From Chloroflexota bacterium (lineage in GTDB: Bacteria; Chloroflexota; Anaerolineae; Anaerolineales; Anaerolineaceae), in assembly GCA_012514645.1 (NCBI GenBank), contig JAAYZW010000108.1, positions 1-33,592 on the forward strand: a DNA stretch of 33,592 nucleotides, written 5' to 3'. A model generated the notes under the pieces. It did not search any database. It had not been told where the DNA came from and saw nothing but the letters and a program-made list of their open reading frames with translations. The position numbers were made by a program, and so were the translations under genes. Positions within the stretch are counted from its first letter, which is position 1; every line of letters starts with the position of its first letter. Below are positions 1 through 8,228 of this stretch, piece after piece.

Positions 1-1718
1 CCGCCCTGGTGCGTTCCCAAATCCTGGAGAGAGTCGCCGCACAGGACCCACCACTCCGTCGGGTAATGGAAGAGGTGATCAATTTTTACAATCCCAGGGC
101 TTTGACCGCGCTGCAGATTTTGCTCACCAAAATTGAGAGCAGCCCGCTCAACCCACAGCAGAGCAGCATCCTAAAGGCGATGTGGTTGACCGCTGCTGAC
201 CAGGCAAATCAGCTCTGGATTTGGCCAAAAGCCAAAAACCGCCCTCGCCAGCTTTTGCGTCCTCCGCAATACCAGGAAGCCAATGTCTGGAAAGCGTTTT
301 TGCGCTCAGCCAGTTTGTGGTCGCAGCCGGAGCCAGAAGTAAAACTGAGGAACTGGCCCAAGCGGGTTCCACCAGCAGGTGGCATCAGCTTGTTTGAAGG
401 CCGTTTGCGGGAACTGAGCGAGGCTCCTGAGCCTGGGCTGGTCAAGCTGGTGCAAACTTCTTTGCCCAGGCGCAACCAAGCCTGGTGGAATCTTTCGGGG
501 CTATGGAGCGGCTGGTTGTGGGGTAAGGATGGTGTCAAAACCTTGCGAAACAGCCTGCTAAAACAACGTTACGACTGGACCTGGCACAGCACTGCCCTGA
601 AAAAAGTGCTCGGTCAGCTGCCGGCTTTGCTTGGGCAGGATATCCCAATCCTCTTGCTAACCGGCGAACTGGACAGCCTGTTTTTGATGGCAGGCACCCT
701 TGCAGCTAAAAATGCGGGCTTGCAGCTGCATTCCATGGCGATTGATGGCAACAGCGAACGCTTGCAGCAAGTTTGGCGCATCCCACCATCCGCTCAACTG
801 GCGTTTTCCGCCCGGCACCCCAATGTTAGCATTCGTGACAGCGGTAAGATCGCTCTTGCGAAGATTGGCGAGCCAACCCATTGGCTGCGGCTGTTCGCGT
901 CTACACTGACCGATCAGTTGGTGCTTGGCAACCTGGTTGCCCGACCAAAACCGGAGGAAATGCTTAACGATATCGGCAGCGAGTTTGCCAATGCCTTGAA
1001 CGATTCCAGTGTTTTTCAGCGCTTCAACCCGGGTGTCTCAGCCGATAGCGGCTTGTATTGGCTCGCAAAACCACCGCTCGATTTGATCTCGCTTTCAGAC
1101 CGGGCGGAAGATATTGTTGTTCAACAATTGCAATCCAAACAACAGGTTCAATTCAGCGAGCTGTACGCCACAGTCTATGCAGGAATGGGTGGAACTTTGA
1201 CACCCTCTGATGATTTGATTCAGGTAATACTTGATTCATATACAGTTTCAGAATCGCTGGATAATGAAACTGTTTTTCGACTGCTTCCTTCGGAAAGTGC
1301 CCAACATCGCTCCGAAGATCTGCGGGACATCCGCTCACAGCTTGAGCAGATGGCAGACAAGCTGAACTATCGCTGGGAATCACGTGCCGACCGCGTTTTG
1401 TGGGTTGACCAGGCTGGCAATACAGTTTTCAGCTTTTTCACCACAGCCAGCGCCCAGATTTCGAGAATTTTGTCGCAAAATCAGGAGCTGCCTGGTCAGA
1501 AAATGATTGCCCTGCCGGGAAGCCGCTCGAACCTGGCAGCCTATAAATTAAAGCATGACCCTTATTTGCGGATGCTAATGGATGAAAATTGGCAGCTAAT
1601 CAAGTTTCGACAGATTCGTAATCTCGCCAAGAACCCCCTTTTGACCCGCGCGCTCTTCATATCGCAAATCAACAACGACCCACCAGAATATCACACCGCT
1701 CAATTAGCCCTTTTTTAG
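1..1718 (+). CDS. Large unrecognised protein, 5'-truncated by window edge; possible degenerate DNA-methylase-like C-terminal region
   Basis: The reading frame is open to the left edge, so the GTG at 9 is only the first in-window start and the gene probably begins upstream. At least 569 residues are present. I do not recognise a firm domain. Residues 20-45 contain FYNPRALTALQILL, which resembles the 'FTPRQLLAL' helix of DUF1156-type adenine-specific DNA methylases. Residues 150-172 hold SLPRRNQAWW followed by a Trp-rich stretch where such methylases carry a DPPR/DPPY loop. If that alignment is right, the catalytic Asp is missing. Residues 212-245 (PILLLTGELDSLF) look like a Rossmann-type strand-helix. 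There is no signal peptide or membrane segment in the visible part. A hairpin terminator follows at 1744. The methylase link is a tentative inference; the CDS itself is secure. Confidence 0.8.
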   Translation, partial: ALVRSQILERVAAQDPPLRRVMEEVINFYNPRALTALQILLTKIESSPLNPQQSSILKAMWLTAADQANQLWIWPKAKNRPRQLLRPPQYQEANVWKAFLRSASLWSQPEPEVKLRNWPKRVPPAGGISLFEGRLRELSEAPEPGLVKLVQTSLPRRNQAWWNLSGLWSGWLWGKDGVKTLRNSLLKQRYDWTWHSTALKKVLGQLPALLGQDIPILLLTGELDSLFLMAGTLAAKNAGLQLHSMAIDGNSERLQQVWRIPPSAQLAFSARHPNVSIRDSGKIALAKIGEPTHWLRLFASTLTDQLVLGNLVARPKPEEMLNDIGSEFANALNDSSVFQRFNPGVSADSGLYWLAKPPLDLISLSDRAEDIVVQQLQSKQQVQFSELYATVYAGMGGTLTPSDDLIQVILDSYTVSESLDNETVFRLLPSESAQHRSEDLRDIRSQLEQMADKLNYRWESRADRVLWVDQAGNTVFSFFTTASAQISRILSQNQELPGQKMIALPGSRSNLAAYKLKHDPYLRMLMDENWQLIKFRQIRNLAKNPLLTRALFISQINNDPPEYHTAQLALF

Positions 1719-1743
1719 CAATAACTGTTAGCGAAAGTCTTCT

Positions 1744-1769
1744 GGCAGGGCACGCCGACCCTGCTTTTC
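1744..1769 (+). terminator. Rho-independent terminator after the first gene
   Basis: GCAGGG (1745-1750), an 8-nt loop and CCCTGC (1759-1764) are followed by TTTT. It lies 26 nt downstream of the plus-strand stop codon. It also sits beyond the end of the convergent PBP gene, but the minus-strand side has no T-run, so it mainly serves the plus strand. Confidence 0.75.
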
Positions 1770-1819
1770 ATGGTTCTTTAGTTTCGTGATTTTCGCGAAG
1801 CTCACTCAGCCAAGCGCCA

Positions 1820-4800
1820 TTACGGCTCGTCAGGGGGAGGCGTGTCTGTTGGCTCTGCCGGCATGGTCTCTGTCGGTGGAGCGGGAGTGGGTGTCGCTGT
1901 CGGCGGCATTGTCGGTGTGACCGTCGGGGTTATCGTCACCGTCGGTGTCTGTGTTGGTGTTGGCGTGGGGATATCCAGACGGAGCACCCATTTTTTCTGC
2001 ACTTCAGTGTTAATAGTGCTGTGCAGAGTCACCCTCAGCGTGATCACATCGGCGTCAATATCTTCCATATCCCAAACCAGGATTTCGGCAGCAGATGTGA
2101 TCGGGAAGGTGATCCAATCAGGTGTCAGAGCTGTCCATTCACTAGGGTCTGCTCCTATACCCCAGTGAAGTTTGAATTGTTTGAAATTCGCGGTAGCATC
2201 GATTACGCCTGCAATCACAAAGGGGTTCTCCCAAATGACCGCATTATCACTTACGCCAATCAGTTCAATGATCGGGCGGGGATCATCCAGGCGGCATTCG
2301 CGTTCAGGCTTGATCACAATTGGGTCCGGGAAACCGTTGTTCGCTGCCCAGTCACGTCCTGACTGGGTAGCCAGCCATTCGATTGCTGACTCATCTTCGA
2401 CGTTGATCGTCAAGACTTCCTTGGCAAATTCGGCGCATGCCGGAGAGGCTTGTAGATTAGTCCAGGCATCAATGGAAGTCCGCAGCCACAAATCGTGATC
2501 TGCAGGCAGCGGTGGCTGGTCTGAGGCAAAAATTTCGGTTTTGTGCAACGGACAATATTCACTGGGTTGCGCGCCAGAGACTGCGCAGATAGTGTAATCA
2601 ACCACATCGGATGGGCGGGCAAACGGGGTCGCCGCGCCACCGCGGTAGCGGTTGATGCCTGCCTGCATGATCTCAGCCCAAATCGGGGCAGCACCCTCCA
2701 CGCCGGTGGTATTAATCATCGGGGTGTAATCCGCGTTGCCCACCCACACGCCTACGACCAGGTCGGGCGTGTAACCGAGCGTCCAGTTGTCGCGGAAGTC
2801 ATTAGTGGTGCCAGTTTTTACAGCTGCGGGGAATGGCAGGTTCAGGATCGAATTGATCCCAAACATTGGCGCTCGCGCCACCGGATCTGACAACATTGAC
2901 GAAATTAAGTAAGCATGCGCGCTGCGCACAACCTGGTCACCTGGGGTGGGCTGGTACTCGAAAAGCACATTTCCCTGGTGGTCAACCACTTTTGTGATCG
3001 CAACTGGAGAAATTTTGCGTCCTTCATTGGCAAACACCTGGAAAGCTCCGGTCAATTCATAGAGGCTGACCTCGCCCCCACCAAGGGTAAGCGAGAGCCC
3101 GTAATCCGGTCGGTTCAGCGACGTTATTCCCAACCGCCGGGCGAAGTTGATAAAACCATCCTGTTGGGGTGTGGTCGGGTCGTCATAAATGCCAACATAT
3201 TCAAGCGCTTTTACCGCTGGAATGTTGTAGGAATTTGCCAGGGCGTCCCGAACCAACTGGGGTCCGTGAAAACGACCATCGTAGTTGACCGGCTCATAAT
3301 CCGGGCTGGTATCAAACGGATCAGTTGAAGGTCTGAACTTGGTCGGAACATCCCAGATCAAGGTTGAAGGTGTCCAATCTTTTTCAAAAGCCGCTGCGTA
3401 GGTCAGCGGTTTGATCGCCGATCCGGGTTGGCGGGTATTGGTCAGCGCCATGTTAACCTGCCCACTGATGGCTTCATTGTTGAAATCGGCTGAGCCAACC
3501 ATCGCCAGGATTTCTCCGTTCGCCGGATTCATCGCCATTACCGCGCCGTTAGTGGCATTTTTACCCGTCATTTGGTTTAACTGATTGGTGACTGCCCGTT
3601 CCGCTTCCAGCTGAAAATCCGGGTCAATGGTGGTGTAGACTGTGAAACCCGATCGATAAATGGTTTGAGCGTCAAACTGCGATTCAAGCAAGGATTGGAT
3701 AAACACCACCCAATGGGGGAAGCGCATGTTGATATCGCGTTGGGTGAATTCATAGGCTTCGAGCGCGTCTGACGCTTCGATGGTTTGAATCGCGTCTACA
3801 CAGACTGGCTCCAGGTTTTCACCGATGTGAATACAGTTGGTTTCGCTGCTGAGTTGATACATCAGCACTAATACCGTCTTGAAACGGTTTATCGTCGCTT
3901 CACGGTTGTTATAGATATCGTAAACCGCTGGCGCCTGGGGAATTCCAGCCAAAAACGCGGATTGCCAGAGGTTTAGTTCGGCTGCGGTAGTGTTGAAATA
4001 GGTTAATGAGGCAGCTTCAATACCATAAGAGAGATTCCCATAAAAAATTTCGTTCAGATAGAGTTCGAGCACCTGCTCCTTGGAATAGCGCCTTGTAATC
4101 TCAGCTGCAAGGATGATTTCGCGGGCTTTTCTTTCATAGGTTTGATCGTAACGTTCTTCAGTCAGCAACAAAAGCCTGGCTAACTGCTGGGTGATGGTGG
4201 AAGCCCCCGAGACGATTTCGCCGGAGGTATAGTTGGTATAAAGCGCCCGTGCCAACGCGATCAGGTCAAACCCCGGGTGGTTGTAGTATTCCTTGTCTTC
4301 GGTCGCGATGGTCGCGGCGATCACATACGGCGAGATACGCTCCAGCGGCACATAAGTGCGCTTTCCGGCATTTGGGTCAACGATTTCGTAGAGGATGTTA
4401 CCGTTTCGGTCGAGAATATAGGTGGTCTCGAATTGTGAAGCCCGGGTCTGAAGCTCATCCACAGAGGGCAGCGTGCTGGCAATCTCGATATACCTGGAAA
4501 TAGCGAAGATGCCGATACCCAGCAGCACAAGCAGCAAGATCACCAATCCGATCAAAATGCCCCTGCCCAGGCAGGACCTGTTTTTCTTTTTGCCCGGGGG
4601 CAAAGGGGGTTTGGCATTTACGATGACCGGTTGGGTTTCACCTGTTGGATGCCGACTGATCGGTTTGGCAGGTGGGGGCGCTGACCGCTGCGGCTTGCCT
4701 ACACGCACCGGTTGTGTGCTGGATGGCACTTCCGCGCCTGCAGGCGTAAACGCCACCTGGTTGAGCGTGGTTGCGTCGGTGTCAATCTCATTGACGGTCT

Positions 4801-5116
4801 CAGGCAATGTTTCTTCAAGCAACGGTTGGGTATCAGAGATAAGCGGCACGATGGTTTCGATCGAATCTGTGTTTACCAACCGGCTGCCAGTCTGAACGGC
4901 AGTGGTGCTCTCGTCAACAACCGCCCAATGACCGGTATGGAATTCATCGCCCGGGTTGGTGTAGTTGTGCTGACCGCCCAGCTCTTCAGCACTGAGTGGA
5001 CTTTCTTTAAAATTCTCAACTTCTCTAAACTGGAGACCGCGATCCACATCTGGCTGCTGGGAAGCGGGGTCGTTTTCGTTCTTATCTTCAGCATCGGGAG
5101 TCATATTGTTATCCAT
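1820..5116 (-). CDS. Class A penicillin-binding protein (bifunctional transglycosylase/transpeptidase, PBP1A-like)
   Basis: This enzyme polymerises and cross-links peptidoglycan at the outer face of the membrane. From the ATG at 5116 it has 1098 residues. A charged, low-complexity cytoplasmic region spans about 1-180 and a single membrane anchor about 183-206. The GT51 transglycosylase domain (about 225-410) carries the catalytic Glu in ATEDKEYYNH (near 273). The transpeptidase has SAIK (Ser about 566), SYN (about 629) and KTGT (about 767). A possible beta-rich domain follows (about 945-1050), then a roughly 50-residue Thr/Pro tail. The start at 5116 is preferred over upstream ATGs (5152, 5191) because a good ribosome site, AAGGATGAG, precedes it by 6 nt and a TAAAATC -10 element at 5143-5148 lies just upstream, which would leave the longer starts untranscribed. 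It is divergent from the gene at 5203. The family call is firm. Confidence 0.95.
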   Translation of the reverse strand: MDNNMTPDAEDKNENDPASQQPDVDRGLQFREVENFKESPLSAEELGGQHNYTNPGDEFHTGHWAVVDESTTAVQTGSRLVNTDSIETIVPLISDTQPLLEETLPETVNEIDTDATTLNQVAFTPAGAEVPSSTQPVRVGKPQRSAPPPAKPISRHPTGETQPVIVNAKPPLPPGKKKNRSCLGRGILIGLVILLLVLLGIGIFAISRYIEIASTLPSVDELQTRASQFETTYILDRNGNILYEIVDPNAGKRTYVPLERISPYVIAATIATEDKEYYNHPGFDLIALARALYTNYTSGEIVSGASTITQQLARLLLLTEERYDQTYERKAREIILAAEITRRYSKEQVLELYLNEIFYGNLSYGIEAASLTYFNTTAAELNLWQSAFLAGIPQAPAVYDIYNNREATINRFKTVLVLMYQLSSETNCIHIGENLEPVCVDAIQTIEASDALEAYEFTQRDINMRFPHWVVFIQSLLESQFDAQTIYRSGFTVYTTIDPDFQLEAERAVTNQLNQMTGKNATNGAVMAMNPANGEILAMVGSADFNNEAISGQVNMALTNTRQPGSAIKPLTYAAAFEKDWTPSTLIWDVPTKFRPSTDPFDTSPDYEPVNYDGRFHGPQLVRDALANSYNIPAVKALEYVGIYDDPTTPQQDGFINFARRLGITSLNRPDYGLSLTLGGGEVSLYELTGAFQVFANEGRKISPVAITKVVDHQGNVLFEYQPTPGDQVVRSAHAYLISSMLSDPVARAPMFGINSILNLPFPAAVKTGTTNDFRDNWTLGYTPDLVVGVWVGNADYTPMINTTGVEGAAPIWAEIMQAGINRYRGGAATPFARPSDVVDYTICAVSGAQPSEYCPLHKTEIFASDQPPLPADHDLWLRTSIDAWTNLQASPACAEFAKEVLTINVEDESAIEWLATQSGRDWAANNGFPDPIVIKPERECRLDDPRPIIELIGVSDNAVIWENPFVIAGVIDATANFKQFKLHWGIGADPSEWTALTPDWITFPITSAAEILVWDMEDIDADVITLRVTLHSTINTEVQKKWVLRLDIPTPTPTQTPTVTITPTVTPTMPPTATPTPAPPTETMPAEPTDTPPPDEP

Positions 5117-5142
5117 AGGTTTCTCATCCTTACTTGTCTTCG

Positions 5143-5148
5143 ATTTTA
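5143..5148 (-). promoter_or_regulatory. -10 element TAAAAT(C) for the PBP gene
   Basis: On the minus strand TAAAATC is followed by a short leader with AAGGATGAG and the ATG at 5116. The same TAAAATC element precedes several other genes in this window. No convincing -35 box is visible. Confidence 0.55.
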
Positions 5149-5190
5149 ACATAAAGGAGCCATAGTCGTTTTCCTGTCTACAACATGGCA

Positions 5191-5196
5191 TATAAT
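5191..5196 (+). promoter_or_regulatory. Perfect -10 box TATAAT, 6 nt before a GTG start
   Basis: TATAAT ends at 5196 and a GTG codon begins at 5203, where transcription would be expected to start. This suggests a leaderless mRNA, and it excludes the ATG at 5185 as start if this is the only promoter. No strong -35 box is seen. Confidence 0.5.
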
Positions 5197-5202
5197 AAGC
5201 GC

Positions 5203-7491
5203 GTGAATACCAGTCCGTTCTTCATAAATGACGCCATCGGTCTCACCATTGCCGCGGATCAGCAGTTTATCGACCCCCCTGCCCCCCTGGACGTCGTCTG
5301 GCAATTGGAGACCGAAGAAAGCGCACCAATTAGCCTGATGAGCACACTTGGCTTGCAAGCGCGCTCATTCCAGGTAATGCCGCTGGTCAGTCTCAATAAA
5401 ATTCCCCAGGAAAAGATTCGGGATTTTTTCAGTCAGCCTCGTATTGATAAGATTTTTTCTAATTATCTGAAACTGACGGTCGCTCCCTTCCAGGAGGTTG
5501 AGGCTGTGATCGAGTTTTGGGTGCGCGCCGGCGATTGGCTGCAGGGGCGCACGGTCGTGACCAACCATGGAGAGACGAATATCGAAGTAGGAGCACGTTT
5601 ATCGGCGAAACTGATTGCCCTGCAGGGCGTTTCGGAGTTAAAGCCGGTACGTCAAGGCTATCAGAGCAGCCTTAAGGGTCAAACTGGCAACCTGACGGTC
5701 AATCTAACAATGGAGGGTCAGACTAAAACTGTCATCAGCCCGACCCTGTCTCTGGAGCAAACCCAGCAGCTGATTCCTGGTCAGTCTTTCCAGGTTTTAT
5801 GGCAGTGCGAAATTCTGCCTGACGCCGTTGAAGGAAAACATGACAGGAAAAAGTTTGCGGTCAACTGGGAAGGCGAGATTGCCCGCCTGGGAGTTGTCAA
5901 CCAGTCACGCATGGTCAGCTTTACAACTCCTCACTCTGCCTGGGATGCGGTTTTATACTCAAATCAAAATCAGGCTTTTCAGTTATTACGCAAGACCGCC
6001 AGCGCGGAAGTTCGCCCTGACAGAACCCGCAACATTCACTCAGCCTTCTCTCTGAAATCAGCAGCATCTCTCACCAACCTCTCCGGGTTGGAGCTGTGGC
6101 AACTTATCGGCACCTTGCTGCCCTCCCAGGCTGAGCTGGGGGCAGACTTGCTCAGAGAGTACCTCGAGATGCACTTTGCTGAGCTGTCAACTAAACCCGG
6201 CTCGCGTTTGCCATTTCCTTGCGTGGCTGACCTCAGCTGGCGAGTGCACCAACAGCTGCAGCAGAAAGAATATCTTGCCCGAATTTATCCTGCCTTAAAG
6301 GCAATCTGCCTGGCTTGGTTCAGCCCGGAAAACGACCGCGACCAGGATGGCATCCCCGAATGGGCAACCATTGAACAGTGCGGGCTCACCTCGCTTCCTG
6401 GCTTCGACTTATTAAACGAAGATGGATTGGCTACGCGCATCAGTTTTACTGAACAAATAAATTTGACTGCTCTGCTGGCAGCTGAACTGGATGCCCTGCA
6501 TAAGATCGCCCAGGTACTTGATGACCAGGCGGTGCTCCCGACCATCGATCAACATCTTTCCGGTCTTAAAACCTTCATCGCAGATTTCGCCGATGCCGGC
6601 AGCGGTTGCCTCGACTATCAAAGTCGGGAATGGCACAACGGGGATTTGCTATACCAAGGAAAACTGGACGAGTTTGGGCAAAAATCCATCTACCTGGTAA
6701 AGCCTGCGCGGTTGAACTTACGGCTCAAACCTCAATACTTGATAAAAAAGCCGCCAGTATTTTATTTGCATGGCGAAAATCAGGCTGGCGACCAGGTAGT
6801 CGAGCCGGTTAAACCGGTAGATATACTCTGGTTACCAGGTAGTTTTTTCTATACCACCAACGAAATCTATGTCCGCATCGATAAAATCACCCAATTGACT
6901 TTCGAATCCTGCCACCTGCACATTCACCAGGCAGACCTGCAGTGCCAGGACGTTGGAACGCTCCTGGCGAAAGATGCTGACGATCAGTCGTTGCAATCAC
7001 TATTGATCGATGGAAGGTATGGTTTGCCTGAAAACCTGGAGCCTGCTGATGATAACAAGGTGGTTAACCTGGGCTGGAATCTGCTCGTGCTGGCTAATTT
7101 AATCCATAATAATGAAGTGGATACTGCCTTTAAGCTTCTCAGCCAGCTGCTCCAGGCTCAGATTCTTCAACTGAAATCAGAACACAGCTCCACCGATCGT
7201 TGGAGCGCGCGCAGCGGTCGTTCTCTCGGTCTTCGCAATACCATCGGAGGGCTGCTGCCGATCAGCCTCGTCTTGGATCTGGCTGGAATACGTATCTTCG
7301 ATCAGAATAAAGTCAGCATTCGCGGTCAAAACCCCTTTCCCTGGCCCATCAAAATCCAGTATCGCGGTCTGGAAATTACGCGGGATGGCAAGAACGCCAC
7401 TATCCGCTTCCAGGACGGCTCAATCCAGCATCATTTTGGCAGTTCTCAAAAAACCTTCACAACCGAGCCCGTTGAACCCGCCTCAATGTAA
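5203..7491 (+). CDS. Putative six-hairpin-glycosidase-like protein, cytoplasmic, unknown substrate
   Basis: I do not recognise a named family. The 762-residue product (768 if the ATG at 5185 is used) looks three-part: an N-terminal beta-rich region (about 1-245), a long helical region (about 250-650) beginning with a helix near SAWDAVLYSNQNQAFQLL, and a C-terminal beta segment. The middle has DRDQDGIPEW near 378-387, an Asp-rich loop common in (alpha/alpha)6-barrel glycosidases of the amylo-1,6-glucosidase/GH63-like type, and RWSARSGRSLGLRNTIGGLL near 667. There is no signal peptide or membrane span, so it should act in the cytoplasm. The GTG at 5203 is chosen because a perfect TATAAT lies 6 nt upstream; the ATG at 5185 has no ribosome site. 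It is divergent from the PBP gene and lies 14 nt before the lipoprotein gene. The glycosidase link is inference from fold-like features, with moderate to low certainty. Confidence 0.8.
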   Translation: MNTSPFFINDAIGLTIAADQQFIDPPAPLDVVWQLETEESAPISLMSTLGLQARSFQVMPLVSLNKIPQEKIRDFFSQPRIDKIFSNYLKLTVAPFQEVEAVIEFWVRAGDWLQGRTVVTNHGETNIEVGARLSAKLIALQGVSELKPVRQGYQSSLKGQTGNLTVNLTMEGQTKTVISPTLSLEQTQQLIPGQSFQVLWQCEILPDAVEGKHDRKKFAVNWEGEIARLGVVNQSRMVSFTTPHSAWDAVLYSNQNQAFQLLRKTASAEVRPDRTRNIHSAFSLKSAASLTNLSGLELWQLIGTLLPSQAELGADLLREYLEMHFAELSTKPGSRLPFPCVADLSWRVHQQLQQKEYLARIYPALKAICLAWFSPENDRDQDGIPEWATIEQCGLTSLPGFDLLNEDGLATRISFTEQINLTALLAAELDALHKIAQVLDDQAVLPTIDQHLSGLKTFIADFADAGSGCLDYQSREWHNGDLLYQGKLDEFGQKSIYLVKPARLNLRLKPQYLIKKPPVFYLHGENQAGDQVVEPVKPVDILWLPGSFFYTTNEIYVRIDKITQLTFESCHLHIHQADLQCQDVGTLLAKDADDQSLQSLLIDGRYGLPENLEPADDNKVVNLGWNLLVLANLIHNNEVDTAFKLLSQLLQAQILQLKSEHSSTDRWSARSGRSLGLRNTIGGLLPISLVLDLAGIRIFDQNKVSIRGQNPFPWPIKIQYRGLEITRDGKNATIRFQDGSIQHHFGSSQKTFTTEPVEPASM

Positions 7492-7493
7492 AG

Positions 7494-7499
7494 TAAAAT
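7494..7499 (+). promoter_or_regulatory. -10 element TAAAAT(CAA), 6 nt before ATG
   Basis: GTAAAATCAA overlaps the region just after the preceding stop codon and ends 6 nt before the ATG at 7506. No Shine-Dalgarno sequence fits in the gap, so this start may be leaderless. The identical GTAAAATCAA string occurs at 31063 and 32243. Confidence 0.5.
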
Positions 7500-7505
7500 C
7501 AAAGC

Positions 7506-8204
7506 ATGCGAAACAAGTCCTTCCAACTCTCGTTACTGATCCTTCTCCTGGCTGTGCTCACTGCTTGCAGACCCGCCATGACGGCGACTCCAGCCTTGCC
7601 GACGCCGCCTTTGCTTAACGAAGAGGATTTGCTGAAAACATCCATCGTACAGGTCACCCAGTCTGCTTTCCAAACCCAGGCTTTCTTACCGACCGCCACC
7701 ACGACGCCAACCGCAACCCCGCTGCCACCTGTGACCCAGATTGCCACAATCGCGCGCAGCCTCACACCCGAACCCACCGCAACCAACGATCTGCCCTGCA
7801 ACAAAGCCAGCCCGGGCGTGCCGTTTGACATCACCATCCCCGATGACAGCCATATGTATGCCGGGCAAGAATTTACGAAAACCTGGCGTTTGGTAAATAG
7901 TGGAAGCTGTAAATGGACACGACTTTACAAGCTGGTTTATTACTCTCAAAACGCTATGGGCGCTCAGTATGAACACTTCCTCAGCGGTGAAGTGCTGCCC
8001 GGACAGGCAATTGATCTGAGTGTTACCTTCTTTGCGCCTCTCTCTCCAGGAAGCTACCAGAGCAACTGGATGCTCCAGTCCCCTGATGGCAAGCTCTTCG
8101 GCATCGGATTTAACGCTGATGCCCCTTTTTATGTAAAGATCATCGTCACCAACGACCCCACTCCTACACCGACCATCACACCTACTCCCTCACCAACCCC
8201 GTGA
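7506..8204 (+). CDS. Lipoprotein with NBR1-like Ig domain
   Basis: A 232-residue exported lipoprotein. A hydrophobic signal peptide ends in the lipobox LTAC (Cys about 21). A Thr/Pro/Ala-rich linker follows (to about 95). An Ig-like domain of the 'next to BRCA1' central-domain type covers about 105-215, recognisable from AGQEFTKTWRLVNSG, a CKW motif, LPGQAIDLSV, and SPGSYQSNW followed by GKLFGIGF. A short TPTPT tail ends the protein. In bacteria this Ig domain is found in cell-surface proteins; its ligand is not known to me. The gene starts 6 nt after a TAAAAT box and lies 24 nt before the sugar-phosphate isomerase gene, so the two may be co-transcribed. Domain assignment is fairly sure; the role is unknown. 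Confidence 0.88.
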   Translation: MRNKSFQLSLLILLLAVLTACRPAMTATPALPTPPLLNEEDLLKTSIVQVTQSAFQTQAFLPTATTTPTATPLPPVTQIATIARSLTPEPTATNDLPCNKASPGVPFDITIPDDSHMYAGQEFTKTWRLVNSGSCKWTRLYKLVYYSQNAMGAQYEHFLSGEVLPGQAIDLSVTFFAPLSPGSYQSNWMLQSPDGKLFGIGFNADAPFYVKIIVTNDPTPTPTITPTPSPTP

Positions 8205-8228
8205 AGCAACTGTCCAAGGAGAACCGAC

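Noticed and set aside
1842-2168. Plus-strand ORF with a Gly/Val-rich repeat protein
   Set aside because: It is the antisense of the ACC/CCN-rich codons of the PBP Thr/Pro tail; the PBP frame has clear catalytic motifs.
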